Assembly (NCBI RefSeq): GCF_000308575.1
Contig: NZ_BAFZ01000051.1
Coordinates: 1 to 64,000, forward strand
Direction of reading: 5' to 3'
Length of the DNA: 64,000 nt
Origin: Nocardia exalbida NBRC 100660
Lineage (GTDB): Bacteria; Actinomycetota; Actinomycetes; Mycobacteriales; Mycobacteriaceae
A program made the position numbers and the translations under genes. Shown piece by piece: positions 1-8,128 of this stretch (positions are counted from its first letter, which is position 1; each line of letters starts with the position of its first letter). The notes beneath the pieces are model-generated. The model saw only the letters and a list, made by a program, of their open reading frames with translations. It made no database searches and was not told the DNA's origin.

Positions 1-1
1 G

Positions 2-325
2 TCCACGGAAGGCTTCGCCCGGCTCGGTATCCAGACCAAGTCCTCCGGCGGCAGCAATCTCGATCTCGGCGCCCTGCCCGCGCCCATCGCGACCATCGTG
101 CGCGCCGCCTACGGCGACGCGACCGGGCGGATCTTCCTCATCGCCGCGGGCGCCACGGTCGTCGCGCTCATCGCGGCGGCGCTGCTGCCCAACCGCCCGC
201 TGCGCCGCACGATCGACATCGATCCCGCTCTCGACCCGATGCAAGCCGACACGCACCCGACCCGGCCCGAGTCCGAGGGTGCCGCGAAGCAGGACGGCGC
301 CAGACAACCGGCTCTGCTCGACTGA
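2..325 (+). CDS. MFS transporter, C-terminal end (partial)
   Basis: The frame is open from the left edge and stops at 325, so only the last ~107 residues are present. One strong hydrophobic helix (IFLIAAGATVVALIAAALL) follows a polar loop, then a basic NRPLRRT turn and a hydrophilic tail of ~45 residues. This is how drug-exporter MFS proteins of the DHA2/EmrB type (14 helices) usually end. Nothing upstream is visible, so substrate and operon context are unknown. A perfect hairpin 16 bases after the stop fits a terminator for this gene. Confidence 0.6.
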   Translation, partial: STEGFARLGIQTKSSGGSNLDLGALPAPIATIVRAAYGDATGRIFLIAAGATVVALIAAALLPNRPLRRTIDIDPALDPMQADTHPTRPESEGAAKQDGARQPALLD

Positions 326-340
326 GCCACCGATTCACCC

Positions 341-369
341 GCAGAGCCCCGAAGCCATCGGGGCTCTGC
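341..369 (+). terminator. Intrinsic terminator hairpin between convergent genes
   Basis: A perfect 12-bp inverted repeat (341-352 with 358-369, loop AGCCA) lies between the transporter stop and the stop of the convergent hypothetical gene. There is no clear T-tract on the + side, so it may act as a GC-rich actinobacterial terminator for both genes. Confidence 0.6.
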
Positions 370-394
370 TCGTCTGCCGGGTGCGACGGCGTGA

Positions 395-745
395 TCAGTA
401 CGGCGGACGCTCGGCGGAGCGCAGATCCACGGTCGTCGCCGAGGTCAGGGCCACGGCCAGGCAGCGCAACTCGCCGGGAATCAACACCGATCGGATCGCC
501 CCCTGGAAACACTCGAGCACGGCGCCGTCGGGCCACCGCACGTCGTAGCGGTACCAGCACCGGCCCCCGCCTCCGGCGCGCTGGATGTCGCGCTCGACCC
601 GGACGGCCAGTTCGCTGAGCGCGGCACGAACCTGCCCCGGCGCGCCGGTGCTCGCGATCTTCCACCACGGCCGATTGAAGTAACCTGGTTCGGAGATCTC
701 GACCAGGTAGAGCAACGGCATCCCCACGACGTCGGAGGCGGTCAT
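395..745 (-). CDS. Hypothetical protein, ~116 aa
   Basis: Small soluble protein of unknown function. The ATG at 745 (MTASDVVGM) is preferred; the frame stays open to 805, but those 20 codons look non-coding. It contains a YLVEISEPGYFNRPWWKI stretch, an amphipathic middle with several Arg, and CWYRYDVRWPDGAVLECF followed by a short C-terminus. The WYRYDVRWPDG segment looks like paired beta strands. No family is recognised and no signal peptide or membrane helix is visible. It is convergent with the transporter and separate from the gene upstream. Confidence 0.5.
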   Translation of the reverse strand: MTASDVVGMPLLYLVEISEPGYFNRPWWKIASTGAPGQVRAALSELAVRVERDIQRAGGGGRCWYRYDVRWPDGAVLECFQGAIRSVLIPGELRCLAVALTSATTVDLRSAERPPY

Positions 746-835
746 ACCGCTCAGAGTGCCGCAAAACGGACTGGACGGATGGGTGAAACGCCGGAGGTGT
801 ATCAATGCGAGACCGACTTCCGGGCGCCGACCGCA

Positions 836-1246
836 TCACGGCCCCAGGCGGTCCAGCAGCCAGTTCGGCCCCACCGTCTCCGCCCCCGCGGCCGCCACGC
901 GGGCACGCAGTCCGCGGTCGGCCGTCACCACCGTGATCGGACGGCTGCTATCTTCCGCCCGAGCCGCTTCGACCAGGCCGACGATCGCGTCGTCGCCCGA
1001 GCCCTCCGCACGCACCACGCGCACGCCGCCGAAGCCCGGATTCGCCGCCGCGTCGACCGCGGCCTTCGCCGCTCCCTCGAGCACCACGATCACCTCGGCG
1101 GGCTCGGTCGGCTGCGCCCACGATCCGGTGATCCGCTCGAGCAATCGCCGGGCTGCGCCGGCCCGATCGCGCCACCACCCGTCGGGCCGTGCACCGACGA
1201 CGTTCGCGGCGTCGACCACGATCAGCTGCACACCATCGGCCGCCAC
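836..1246 (-). CDS. NYN-domain protein (PIN-like nuclease fold)
   Basis: The opening LIVVDAANVVGARPDGWW carries the first conserved aspartate of NYN/PIN-fold nucleases. A later GDDAIVGLVEAA and VTADRGLRARV supply the acidic cluster expected for metal binding, and the protein ends in GPNWLLDRLGP. At ~136 aa it matches the short actinobacterial NYN proteins, which are presumed RNases. The GTG at 1246 is chosen because GGGAG and GAGG precede it and it sits just after the protease stop at 1251; another GTG at 1276 would overlap the protease gene. It is probably co-transcribed with the protease. The RNA target is unknown. Confidence 0.7.
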   Translation of the reverse strand: MAADGVQLIVVDAANVVGARPDGWWRDRAGAARRLLERITGSWAQPTEPAEVIVVLEGAAKAAVDAAANPGFGGVRVVRAEGSGDDAIVGLVEAARAEDSSRPITVVTADRGLRARVAAAGAETVGPNWLLDRLGP

Positions 1247-1250
1247 CGCC

Positions 1251-2927
1251 TCAGTCTCCCACGGTGACCACCGCACCGGTAGCGGACTCGGTCTCGGCGG
1301 GCCGAGCCGCCCGCACGGCGGCGAGCGCGTTCAGCCTGCCGTATCCGTACTTGTCGCTGTGCCCGTCCGCCCCGTACCCGCCGCCCGGCGGATCGATCTT
1401 GTCGCAGGAGTCTTTCAGCAGGTTCTTCACCTCGGCCGAAGTCAGGTCCGGATTCACCGACAGCATCAATGCCACTATTCCCGCGGCGCCCGGGCACGCG
1501 CTGGAGGTTCCGCCGAAGTCGTTGGTGTAGTCACCCGCCGCGTCGCCGGCCGCCACCGTGCCGGGGTTGTAGCCGTTCGCCCCGTGCCGATCCACCGTCC
1601 AGATCCCGGGCGTGAGGGCGTCGGGATGCCCGAAGGGCCGGTGCCCGAAGTCGCTGCTGGGGAACGCGCACCACACCGCTTTGCCGAAATCGCTGTAGAC
1701 ACTCCGCTTGCCGGTGTCGTTGCATGCCGCGACCGCGATCACCTTCGCGAAACCGGCGTAGCCGTCGTTGTCGACGGATTCGTTGCCGTTGCCCGCCGCG
1801 AACAGCACTACGCAGCCCTTGCCGCCGCGTCCGCTGGTGACCGCGTATTCGATCGCCAGCCTGGTACTCGCGGGCAGCGCCACCACCCGGTTGTGCGCCG
1901 GATCGTCCGGCTGGAACCACCTGCCGTCGGCCGGGCCCCAGCTGCACGAGATGACGTCGGCCCCGTGATCGGCGGCCCACCCGAACGCGTCCGCCTCCGC
2001 CTGCGATCCGAGGCCCGAGGCGAGCCGGATCGGCATCAGCGCGGCCTCCGGCGCCACTCCGGAGGCTCCGGCCGTGCCGTTGGCGCACGCCACGCCCGCA
2101 CACGCGGTGCCATGGTTGTCACCGTTGTCGGGGCCGGTGCCGAAGGAGTCCTTCGGACGCGGATCATCGGTCTTCGCCGTGACATCCCGTGGCGCGACGA
2201 TCTTCGCGGCACCGGCGAACTCGGGATGGTCGATGTCGACACCGTCGTCGATCACGGCGATCGTCACCCCCGCCCCGCGGGTGAGGGCATGCGCGGCTTC
2301 CACCGCAGCGTGCGCGTCGATCGTGACACCGCCGATGGTGGTCTTCTTCAGATGCCACTGCTGCGGGAAGATCGTCTTCCTGGCCCGGTGCCGGATCAGC
2401 TCCGGATGGCAGTACTCGACGTCGTCGCGATTCAGCAGGGCGGTGGCGATGTCGAAGACCCGCTGGCCGGTGCCCTCGGGCGCCGCCGTGAAGTAGGCGT
2501 TGGTTGCGTACGAAACCACCTGCTTCACAGTAAGATTCGCCGCGGCAAGGACGGCGAGACAATGTTCGCGGTCGACGTGGTCGACGAACTTCACGAAGAT
2601 GTTCTCGGTATAGAGCACCGGCTCCCCGGTCACCGGGTCCACCAGCACATGTCCGGCGAAGCGCACCTCCGGCGCGGCCTCCAGCGCAGGCGTGCGTTCC
2701 TCCACCGATCTCGATCCCGCGGGCAGGCGATAGACCTCGACTCCTGCCTCCGGATAGGCCTGCACGAGTGTCGCGTCGTCGAGTTCACCGCTCAGCGGTG
2801 TGCGCACCGAGCCCGATTGCCGCCGGATCCCACGACCGCTGTGCGTGCGCACCACGATCAGATCGGGACTCTGCTCCAGCTCGAAACCAGGATCGTCCTT
2901 CGTACCGAAATTGGCGGTTGGCACCAT
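1251..2927 (-). CDS. S8 family (subtilisin-like) serine peptidase
   Basis: 558 aa. The catalytic triad is visible: Asp227 in AVIDDGVDIDHPEF, His272 in DNHGTACAGV and Ser475 in GGTSSACPG. The oxyanion Asn380 is in FAAGNGN. Residues 1-210 form a non-catalytic N-terminal region that could act as a propeptide or a fervidolysin-like pro-domain (VLYTENIFVKFVD, then DVEYCHPELIRHR just before the catalytic domain). No N-terminal signal peptide is visible, so a cytoplasmic or non-classically exported role is possible. That is unusual for this family. The NYN gene follows with almost no gap. Confidence 0.9.
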   Translation of the reverse strand: MVPTANFGTKDDPGFELEQSPDLIVVRTHSGRGIRRQSGSVRTPLSGELDDATLVQAYPEAGVEVYRLPAGSRSVEERTPALEAAPEVRFAGHVLVDPVTGEPVLYTENIFVKFVDHVDREHCLAVLAAANLTVKQVVSYATNAYFTAAPEGTGQRVFDIATALLNRDDVEYCHPELIRHRARKTIFPQQWHLKKTTIGGVTIDAHAAVEAAHALTRGAGVTIAVIDDGVDIDHPEFAGAAKIVAPRDVTAKTDDPRPKDSFGTGPDNGDNHGTACAGVACANGTAGASGVAPEAALMPIRLASGLGSQAEADAFGWAADHGADVISCSWGPADGRWFQPDDPAHNRVVALPASTRLAIEYAVTSGRGGKGCVVLFAAGNGNESVDNDGYAGFAKVIAVAACNDTGKRSVYSDFGKAVWCAFPSSDFGHRPFGHPDALTPGIWTVDRHGANGYNPGTVAAGDAAGDYTNDFGGTSSACPGAAGIVALMLSVNPDLTSAEVKNLLKDSCDKIDPPGGGYGADGHSDKYGYGRLNALAAVRAARPAETESATGAVVTVGD

Positions 2928-3062
2928 GATCTCCTTAGCCGTGGGGACCCGAGCACCAACTATGAACTACATTCCGGCGAACGACGAAATATGAGCCGCC
3001 GACCCGCCAACTGTGCGACCGGGGTCGCGGGCCACCTCGACGGGATGACCGGCGACCAGGGG

Positions 3063-3098
3063 TCTCGCCGTGGATTCGGATTCGAATCCACGGCGAGA
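3063..3098 (-). terminator. Perfect 15-bp hairpin downstream of the GlxA gene
   Basis: 3063-3077 and 3084-3098 form a perfect 15-bp inverted repeat with a 6-base loop (GGATTC), 20 bases after the stop of the leftward GlxA gene and ahead of the protease gene. No U-tract follows, so this is called from the hairpin strength and its position at the end of the isonitrile operon. Confidence 0.65.
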
Positions 3099-3117
3099 GA
3101 GCGGCCCGCGAGGATGA

Positions 3118-4059
3118 TCAGCGGAAGGCCCGCCGGTACGCCTGCGGCGTGATCCCCACGGTCTTGCGGAAGACCTTCCGGAACGCGGCCACCGAGGCGA
3201 ATCCCGTTTGGTCGGTGATGCACTCCATCGTGAGGATGGTCGTCTCGAGCAACACCTGGGCCTTGCGCACCCGGACGGTCTGGAGCCACTCGTTCGGCGT
3301 CATCCGGACCTGCTCGTGGAAGCGCCGGATCAGCGTGCGCTTGCTGACGCCGGCTCGCTCCGCGAGATCCAGCACGGTGATCTTCTGACCGAGCATCGTT
3401 TCCGCCCATTCCAAGGTGGGATTGAGCGACATGCTGTCCGCCTCCGAGCGCGGACGTTCCGCGATGAACTGCGCCTGTCCCCCGTCGCGGGTCAGTGGCA
3501 TCACCGAGAGCCGGGCGGTATCCGCCGCCACGGCGGTCCCGTAATCCATCCGGACCATATGGAGGCACAGATCCAGCCCTGCCGCGGCCCCCGCCGAAGT
3601 CAGGATGCTCCCGTTGTCGACATACAGCACCGTGGGGTCCACGCGCACCCGCGGATAGCTCCTCGACAATTCGGTGGCGGCCATCCAATGCGTCGTCGCC
3701 CGCCTTCCGTCGAGCAGCCCGACCGAGGCGAGGGTGAACGCGCCGAGACAGATCGATGCCACCCGCGCGCCCCGCTCGTGTGCCCGCACCAATGCCTTTC
3801 GCAACCGCTCCGTTGGCCGAGACCGGTAGCTCATCGCTCCCGGAACGATGATGGTTCCGGCCTCCTCCTCGAGATATTCGATGTCACCGAGACACGAGAT
3901 TTCGAAGAACTTCGACGGGACGTCGGAGTTCACCCCGCAGACATGGACCTCGTACGCCGGAGTTCCGTCCTCCTGCTGGGCCCGCCCGAAGATTTCCAGC
4001 GGCACCGAGAGATCGAACGGAATCACGTCGTCGACGGCCAGAACAGCCAATGATCTCAT
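3118..4059 (-). CDS. GlxA-family transcriptional regulator (DJ-1/PfpI + AraC HTH)
   Basis: 313 aa in two parts. Residues ~1-190 form a DJ-1/PfpI-like domain (MRSLAVLAVDDVIPFDLSVP; the nucleophile-elbow region is SICLGAFTLASVGLLDGR). The C-terminal ~100 residues form an AraC-type double helix-turn-helix (ITVLDLAERAGVSKRTLIRRF and GFASVAAFRKVFRKTVGITP). The ATG at 4059 follows GAGGG. The gene starts 9 bases after the halogenase stop and is probably the last gene of the isonitrile operon, which makes it a candidate local regulator. The ligand is unknown. A second GlxA homologue is at 13559-14527. Confidence 0.9.
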   Translation of the reverse strand: MRSLAVLAVDDVIPFDLSVPLEIFGRAQQEDGTPAYEVHVCGVNSDVPSKFFEISCLGDIEYLEEEAGTIIVPGAMSYRSRPTERLRKALVRAHERGARVASICLGAFTLASVGLLDGRRATTHWMAATELSRSYPRVRVDPTVLYVDNGSILTSAGAAAGLDLCLHMVRMDYGTAVAADTARLSVMPLTRDGGQAQFIAERPRSEADSMSLNPTLEWAETMLGQKITVLDLAERAGVSKRTLIRRFHEQVRMTPNEWLQTVRVRKAQVLLETTILTMECITDQTGFASVAAFRKVFRKTVGITPQAYRRAFR

Positions 4060-4068
4060 GCCCTCGAC

Positions 4069-5865
4069 CTAGCCGGCCTGCTGTAGCGCTTCCGGCCCTG
4101 CCACCACCAACCCGGCGCGGAGCAAGCGCTTCAAGGCGCGTCCCTGCAGCACCGTCAACCGTGGCGCCAGCTCCGACCACCGTGCCGGACCGCGGTTCAG
4201 CGTTTCCCACAGCTCCTTGCCCCCGTCTCGATCCAGGCACCGCACCTCGTTGCCCGGATCGGACGCGGCGTAGATCCGGTGGCAGTCCACGGTATCGGCG
4301 AGCGGCGACGGCGCGGCCTCGCTGTTGGCGATGGGATCTCGCCAGTACGCGGCCAGTCCTTCGCGGGCTGCCTGCGGAATCTCGAACGGCGGCGACATCC
4401 CTTTGAAGCCCGGGATGTCGGCCGCCACACCGGTGCGGATGCGTGCGTCCGGGGACAGCGTCACGATGTCCTCCGGTGCCAGCTCGACCGCGTCGGCGGC
4501 GGTGTAGGCCCGCAGATAGGGCCCCTCGGTGGCCAGGTCACGCGGGTCGCGGGTGCCCTTCGTCATGATGTTCAGCAGATCGGGCACCAAGGCGGTGTTC
4601 AGCAGCGCCTGGAAGGTGCCCTCGGTGGCGTTGTCGACCTCCACCCGCCGGCCTTCCGCGCTCCAGTACGGGCTGTCCGGATGCGAGCGCGAGATCTCGT
4701 GATACCACTGGTCGATGCTCAGTGCCCAGGTCTCCGCCATCCCGCGCCACTCGACGTCGTAGTCACGCCAGAGGTCTTCCTTCGATTGCTCGTCCAAGTC
4801 CTTGTCGAAGGTCTTGCGCAGCACCAACGCGGCCGCCCAGGCCTGCGTGACGGCGAAGGACATCCCGGAGGAGAACAGCGGATCGACGAAGTACGACGCG
4901 TCCCCGACCGCCATCCAGCGATCCGCGTACGAACCGAAACAATCGCTGACCCGGGAATAGTTGGTCGCGGTGAGCATTTCCCGACGAATCGGTTCCGCGT
5001 TGGCCACCAGGTCCTGCAGCACCGGGATCGATTTGATCGTCTTCAGGAAGATGTCCGGATCTCGCAGATCCACGCGAGCGATCGACTCCGGATTGGTCAC
5101 GATGCCGATCGACCACACGGTTTCCCGAGTGCCGTCGACCAGCCGCGGCGTCGGGATGTACCACACCCATCCGTGCTCGAAGGCCACCGCGTAGATCGGC
5201 GACAAGTTCTCCGCCCGGAAGACGTTCCAGTCACCGGCCGCGCGTTGTGCGGGTACGCAGTTGCGGTAGTGCGACCAGACGGCCACGTTGCGGTAGTCCG
5301 AGAGCCATTGCTTGTCGCGCTGCGATCCGCGGGCGGCCACCTGATTCGCCCGCCCGGACGCATCGACGAAATAGCCTGCCTTGACCTCGGTTCCGTCTTC
5401 CAGGACCACCGTGGCCGCACCCCCGTCGAGGAGGAAGCGCACCACCCGCACGCCCTGGAAGACGTGGGCGCCGCAGGACTCGGCGTGCTCGAGCAGCACG
5501 GTGTCGAATTCCGCGCGGTTGACGTGGACGGACCAGCGGTACACGCCGTCGGCCAGGTAGTCCGCGTGCTCGAAGAAGCCGACGAACGGCCGGTCGGTGT
5601 CCCACTGGTAGATGCCGCCGTACTTCTGGATCCAGCACTCGCTCGCGAGCACCTTCTCCAGCGCCCCGCTCGCTTGCAGGACGGGGACGAGGGGATGCGC
5701 GCCCGATTCGCCGATGTGCTCACGCGGGAACACCTCGCGATCGAAGATCGCCACGCGCAGATCGGTTTCGCGGCAGAGCATCGCGGCGAGCGTGGATCCC
5801 GCGGGACCACCGCCCATGATGACGACGTCGTACTCGGTTGCTGGTCGAGAGACCGGTGCAGCCAT
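4069..5865 (-). CDS. Flavin-dependent halogenase-like FAD oxidoreductase
   Basis: 598 aa. It has the FAD-binding GGGPAG at residues 18-23 and the FPREHIGES segment typical of flavin-dependent halogenases. The WxWxIP signature (WVWYIP, residues 233-238) separates halogenases from simple monooxygenases. The WIQKYG region (Lys81) is placed like the catalytic lysine of halogenases acting on phenolic or carrier-bound substrates. An extra C-terminal segment (~500-598, W-ELAPRLTVLQGRALKRL) looks like a small helical domain. The start is MAAPVSR, preceded by AGAGAGG, rather than the longer frame to 5889. It lies 27 bases after the TauD gene in the isonitrile operon. Halogenation of the isonitrile product, or another flavin oxidation, is inferred. 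Confidence 0.85.
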   Translation of the reverse strand: MAAPVSRPATEYDVVIMGGGPAGSTLAAMLCRETDLRVAIFDREVFPREHIGESGAHPLVPVLQASGALEKVLASECWIQKYGGIYQWDTDRPFVGFFEHADYLADGVYRWSVHVNRAEFDTVLLEHAESCGAHVFQGVRVVRFLLDGGAATVVLEDGTEVKAGYFVDASGRANQVAARGSQRDKQWLSDYRNVAVWSHYRNCVPAQRAAGDWNVFRAENLSPIYAVAFEHGWVWYIPTPRLVDGTRETVWSIGIVTNPESIARVDLRDPDIFLKTIKSIPVLQDLVANAEPIRREMLTATNYSRVSDCFGSYADRWMAVGDASYFVDPLFSSGMSFAVTQAWAAALVLRKTFDKDLDEQSKEDLWRDYDVEWRGMAETWALSIDQWYHEISRSHPDSPYWSAEGRRVEVDNATEGTFQALLNTALVPDLLNIMTKGTRDPRDLATEGPYLRAYTAADAVELAPEDIVTLSPDARIRTGVAADIPGFKGMSPPFEIPQAAREGLAAYWRDPIANSEAAPSPLADTVDCHRIYAASDPGNEVRCLDRDGGKELWETLNRGPARWSELAPRLTVLQGRALKRLLRAGLVVAGPEALQQAG

Positions 5866-5892
5866 TGATATTCCTCTCTGATGGCCCATTGC

Positions 5893-6696
5893 TCAGATGA
5901 TCTGAATGCGCTGGAGGTGTCGGGAAACCGATTCGGTGAACGCATTCCGGCCGTGCAGCAAAGCGTGGTTCTCGGCCACGACGATGTCGCCGGTCCGCCA
6001 CTCGTGGGCGTAGCAGTAGCGCGGGTCGTGCAGCCGCTCGCGCAGGTCCTCCATCACTCGGACGCCGTCCTCGGCCGATATGCCCTCGACGGTCAAGAAC
6101 AGCGGATTGGCGTAACGCGCGGGATCCAAGGGTTCGGCGTATCTGATCGTCGTCTCGCCGGTGGCCGGATGAGTGCCCAGCAGCGGCCATTCGGCCAGGC
6201 CGCCGTAGTGCGCGAGTTTGTCCGTCCGGTAGGTGATCGTGGTGCGGGCCCACAGCTCTTTCAGGTCTTCCGGCGCGTCCCGATAGACCTGGACGCTGTC
6301 ACAGAACACGGTCTCGCCCCCCGCGCCCTCGCCCTGCACGCATTGGAACAGGAAGAACCGCGGTACGTGCTCGGCGAACGCGCCATCCCAGTGGAACGGG
6401 ACATCGCCTTTGTCGAAGAGGTAGTTCTCGGCGGTGTCGCGAACCACCAGATCGAGGATCGAACCGAAGTTCCATTGCAGGATTTCTCCGGCTGCGCGGC
6501 AATAGTTTTCGAGTTCCGCCTTGCTGAGAAGGCCGAATCCGCGCAGTACAGACACTTTCGCGCCGAGTGTCAGTGCGAGCAGTTCCTCGATCGGCACTTC
6601 GGCGAGCGTCCGCCCCGGTACATCGGAGGCCACCAGACGGCCGAACGGCCGCAGCGGCTCGCCCTCGAGCAGTACCTCATTCAAGCTTTTCGTCAT
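5893..6696 (-). CDS. TauD/TfdA-family Fe(II)/2-oxoglutarate dioxygenase, IsnB/PvcB-like
   Basis: 267 aa. The metal ligands are visible: His102-x-Asp104 in FHWDGAF and the distal His248 in ALLHGRNAF. An Arg near the C-terminus (SRHLQRIQII) is placed to bind 2-oxoglutarate. The ATG at 6696 overlaps the TGA of the isonitrile synthase gene (ATGA), so translation is coupled. In characterised systems the oxygenase beside the isonitrile synthase (PvcB, IsnB) oxidises the new isonitrile, by desaturation to a vinyl isonitrile or by decarboxylation/hydroxylation. That function is inferred here from context. An upstream in-frame extension to 6981 reads back into the synthase gene and is rejected. Confidence 0.88.
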   Translation of the reverse strand: MTKSLNEVLLEGEPLRPFGRLVASDVPGRTLAEVPIEELLALTLGAKVSVLRGFGLLSKAELENYCRAAGEILQWNFGSILDLVVRDTAENYLFDKGDVPFHWDGAFAEHVPRFFLFQCVQGEGAGGETVFCDSVQVYRDAPEDLKELWARTTITYRTDKLAHYGGLAEWPLLGTHPATGETTIRYAEPLDPARYANPLFLTVEGISAEDGVRVMEDLRERLHDPRYCYAHEWRTGDIVVAENHALLHGRNAFTESVSRHLQRIQII

Positions 6697-7739
6697 GAGT
6701 TTCCTAGGTCTTGCCGTGATTCGGTCTCTGCTGTTCGCCCGAGGACGAAATGACTGGGGCGACTGTTGCGCCACACCAAGCGAGCGCCCAGTTCCTCGGC
6801 ATGCATCCGCTTGACCAGCGTGTAATTCGTTCCGTCGTCGAGCACCACGCCATGCCACGGAGTCAGCCAGCTGTCCTGGGTCCGCAAGAGATGGAATCCG
6901 ATCTTCTCGGAGTGATTCGTCTGCGGATGGATCGACAGCCGCACCGCGTCCGGGAAGATCTCCGCCATCAGACGGCTCCACGCCTGACTGCGCTGCACCA
7001 CTTCGTAAGCCGTCTCCTTCGATCGGTTCCGCCGCTGTGTGGCCGACAGCCCGGGCAGCAGCACGGCATTGTCCTCGACCATGAACCGATGGATTCCGTT
7101 GAACATCCGCCGGGCCGCCGCCTCGGTCCGGACCGCCTCGCGCAGCACGTCGATACCGTCGGAGTACTCCTTCAGCAGGCGCAGCCTGCGTTCGTCCCAG
7201 CTCATTTCCGGCATGGCGTCGCGCAGCCCGTACAGCCCGATCGATCCGCCGCCGGTCGACCGGATGATGCGGCGCAGCTCGTCACCGTAATGGTCGACGT
7301 GCAGGTCCGGGATGCCCAACGTGTCACTGAAGACATGCCCGTCGGAACAGATCGTGACGATGGCGCCCGGCCGGTAGACGGCCGAGACCTGGTCGCAGAA
7401 TCCTTGCAGGGACTCGATCGCCAGCGTCTCCGCCATATCGGGCAGACGCCCCAGCGTCTTGCGGCGGTTGCGCGACTTCGCCGGGAACGCGGGGATGATG
7501 AAATGGACCGGCACACCGGCTTCGATGTACCGGCTCACCTTGCTCAGATGCGGTGCGAAGCAATCCGGGCACGGAGCCGAGTCGCACAGCGACTCCGGGT
7601 CGGCACTGCGCCGGCGCGCGAAGACCATGCGAAGTATCTGCGTGGCAACCGATCCGACATCATCGGCGGGATTCGGGTTCAGCTGTGGTTGTCCGAGCTC
7701 CTGAACATGCTCGGAGCCATTGTCGACAGTCGTACTCAT
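6693..7739 (-). CDS. Isonitrile (isocyanide) synthase, IsnA/PvcA/DIT1 family
   Basis: 348 aa. It shows the family pattern of DIT1/PvcA proteins: a Cys-rich N-terminal part (CDSAPCPDCFAPHL), PVHFIIPAFPAKSRNRRKTLG, the SDGHVFSDTLGIPD motif, and a C-terminal RLSIHPQTNHSEKIGFHLL followed by TPWHGVVLDDGTNYTL. These enzymes convert the amino group of an amino acid (Tyr, Trp or an aliphatic residue) to an isonitrile, using ribulose-5-phosphate as carbon donor. The ATG at 7739 has GGAAGG seven bases upstream; the longer frame to 7802 is not supported. It is the first gene of a four-gene leftward operon. The amino-acid substrate cannot be read from sequence alone. Confidence 0.92.
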   Translation of the reverse strand: MSTTVDNGSEHVQELGQPQLNPNPADDVGSVATQILRMVFARRRSADPESLCDSAPCPDCFAPHLSKVSRYIEAGVPVHFIIPAFPAKSRNRRKTLGRLPDMAETLAIESLQGFCDQVSAVYRPGAIVTICSDGHVFSDTLGIPDLHVDHYGDELRRIIRSTGGGSIGLYGLRDAMPEMSWDERRLRLLKEYSDGIDVLREAVRTEAAARRMFNGIHRFMVEDNAVLLPGLSATQRRNRSKETAYEVVQRSQAWSRLMAEIFPDAVRLSIHPQTNHSEKIGFHLLRTQDSWLTPWHGVVLDDGTNYTLVKRMHAEELGARLVWRNSRPSHFVLGRTAETESRQDLGNS

Positions 7740-8045
7740 CACTACCTTCCGGGCACACCAAACGAGCGCATGCAACCGGACCGCACGGCAAAAGTTCCGC
7801 AATCAGCGCGGATCCAGTCGGCGATGGTTGTCTGCGATCAGAACGTCGTAGTAGGACACGGATTCAGGCGTCGGATTCCATACGATATCCGGTATCGGCG
7901 AGCCCCGATGCTCACAGCCAGATCTGAATCACGTAGTCCATTCGATCGAACACCCCCCACGTTCACAACCGATTCTGTGGTTTATAACACTCCCAGGATA
8001 CCTCCGAACAGACTGCCGGGCAACCACATTCCGGCACACCGCGAC
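7740..8045 (-). promoter_or_regulatory. Leader/promoter region of the isonitrile operon (no gene)
   Basis: About 300 bases separate the isonitrile synthase start from the terminator of the next operon upstream. No convincing ORF is present on either strand. The RBS GGAAGG is at the 7740 end. A 13-base imperfect palindrome (GATATCCGGTATC, 7884-7896) and an AT-rich patch near 7978-7990 could be regulator and promoter elements, but no firm -10/-35 pair can be named. Confidence 0.4.
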
Positions 8046-8086
8046 AAAAAAGAATCCGGAGGCCCGTGGCAACGCCACGAGCCTCC
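8046..8086 (-). terminator. Rho-independent terminator of the acyltransferase operon
   Basis: GGAGGC (8058-8063) pairs with GCCTCC (8081-8086), and CGTGGC (8065-8070) pairs with GCCACG (8074-8079), with one mismatch and a 3-base loop. On the minus strand it is followed directly by a T-rich tract (A-rich 8046-8052 on +). It lies 43 bases after the acyltransferase stop and separates that operon from the isonitrile operon. Confidence 0.85.
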
Positions 8087-8128
8087 GAACAGGCATTTCG
8101 AAATTTGTCGGTCGTGCAGCTGGATCGC

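Noticed and set aside
756..3152. 798-codon ORF on + across the NYN and protease genes
   Set aside because: It is antisense to two clear genes with conserved catalytic motifs; its Arg/Pro/Gly-rich product is typical of a high-GC shadow frame.
4279..5868. 529-codon + ORF opposite the halogenase-like gene
   Set aside because: Antisense shadow; the minus-strand product has FAD and WxWxIP motifs, an RBS and operon spacing.
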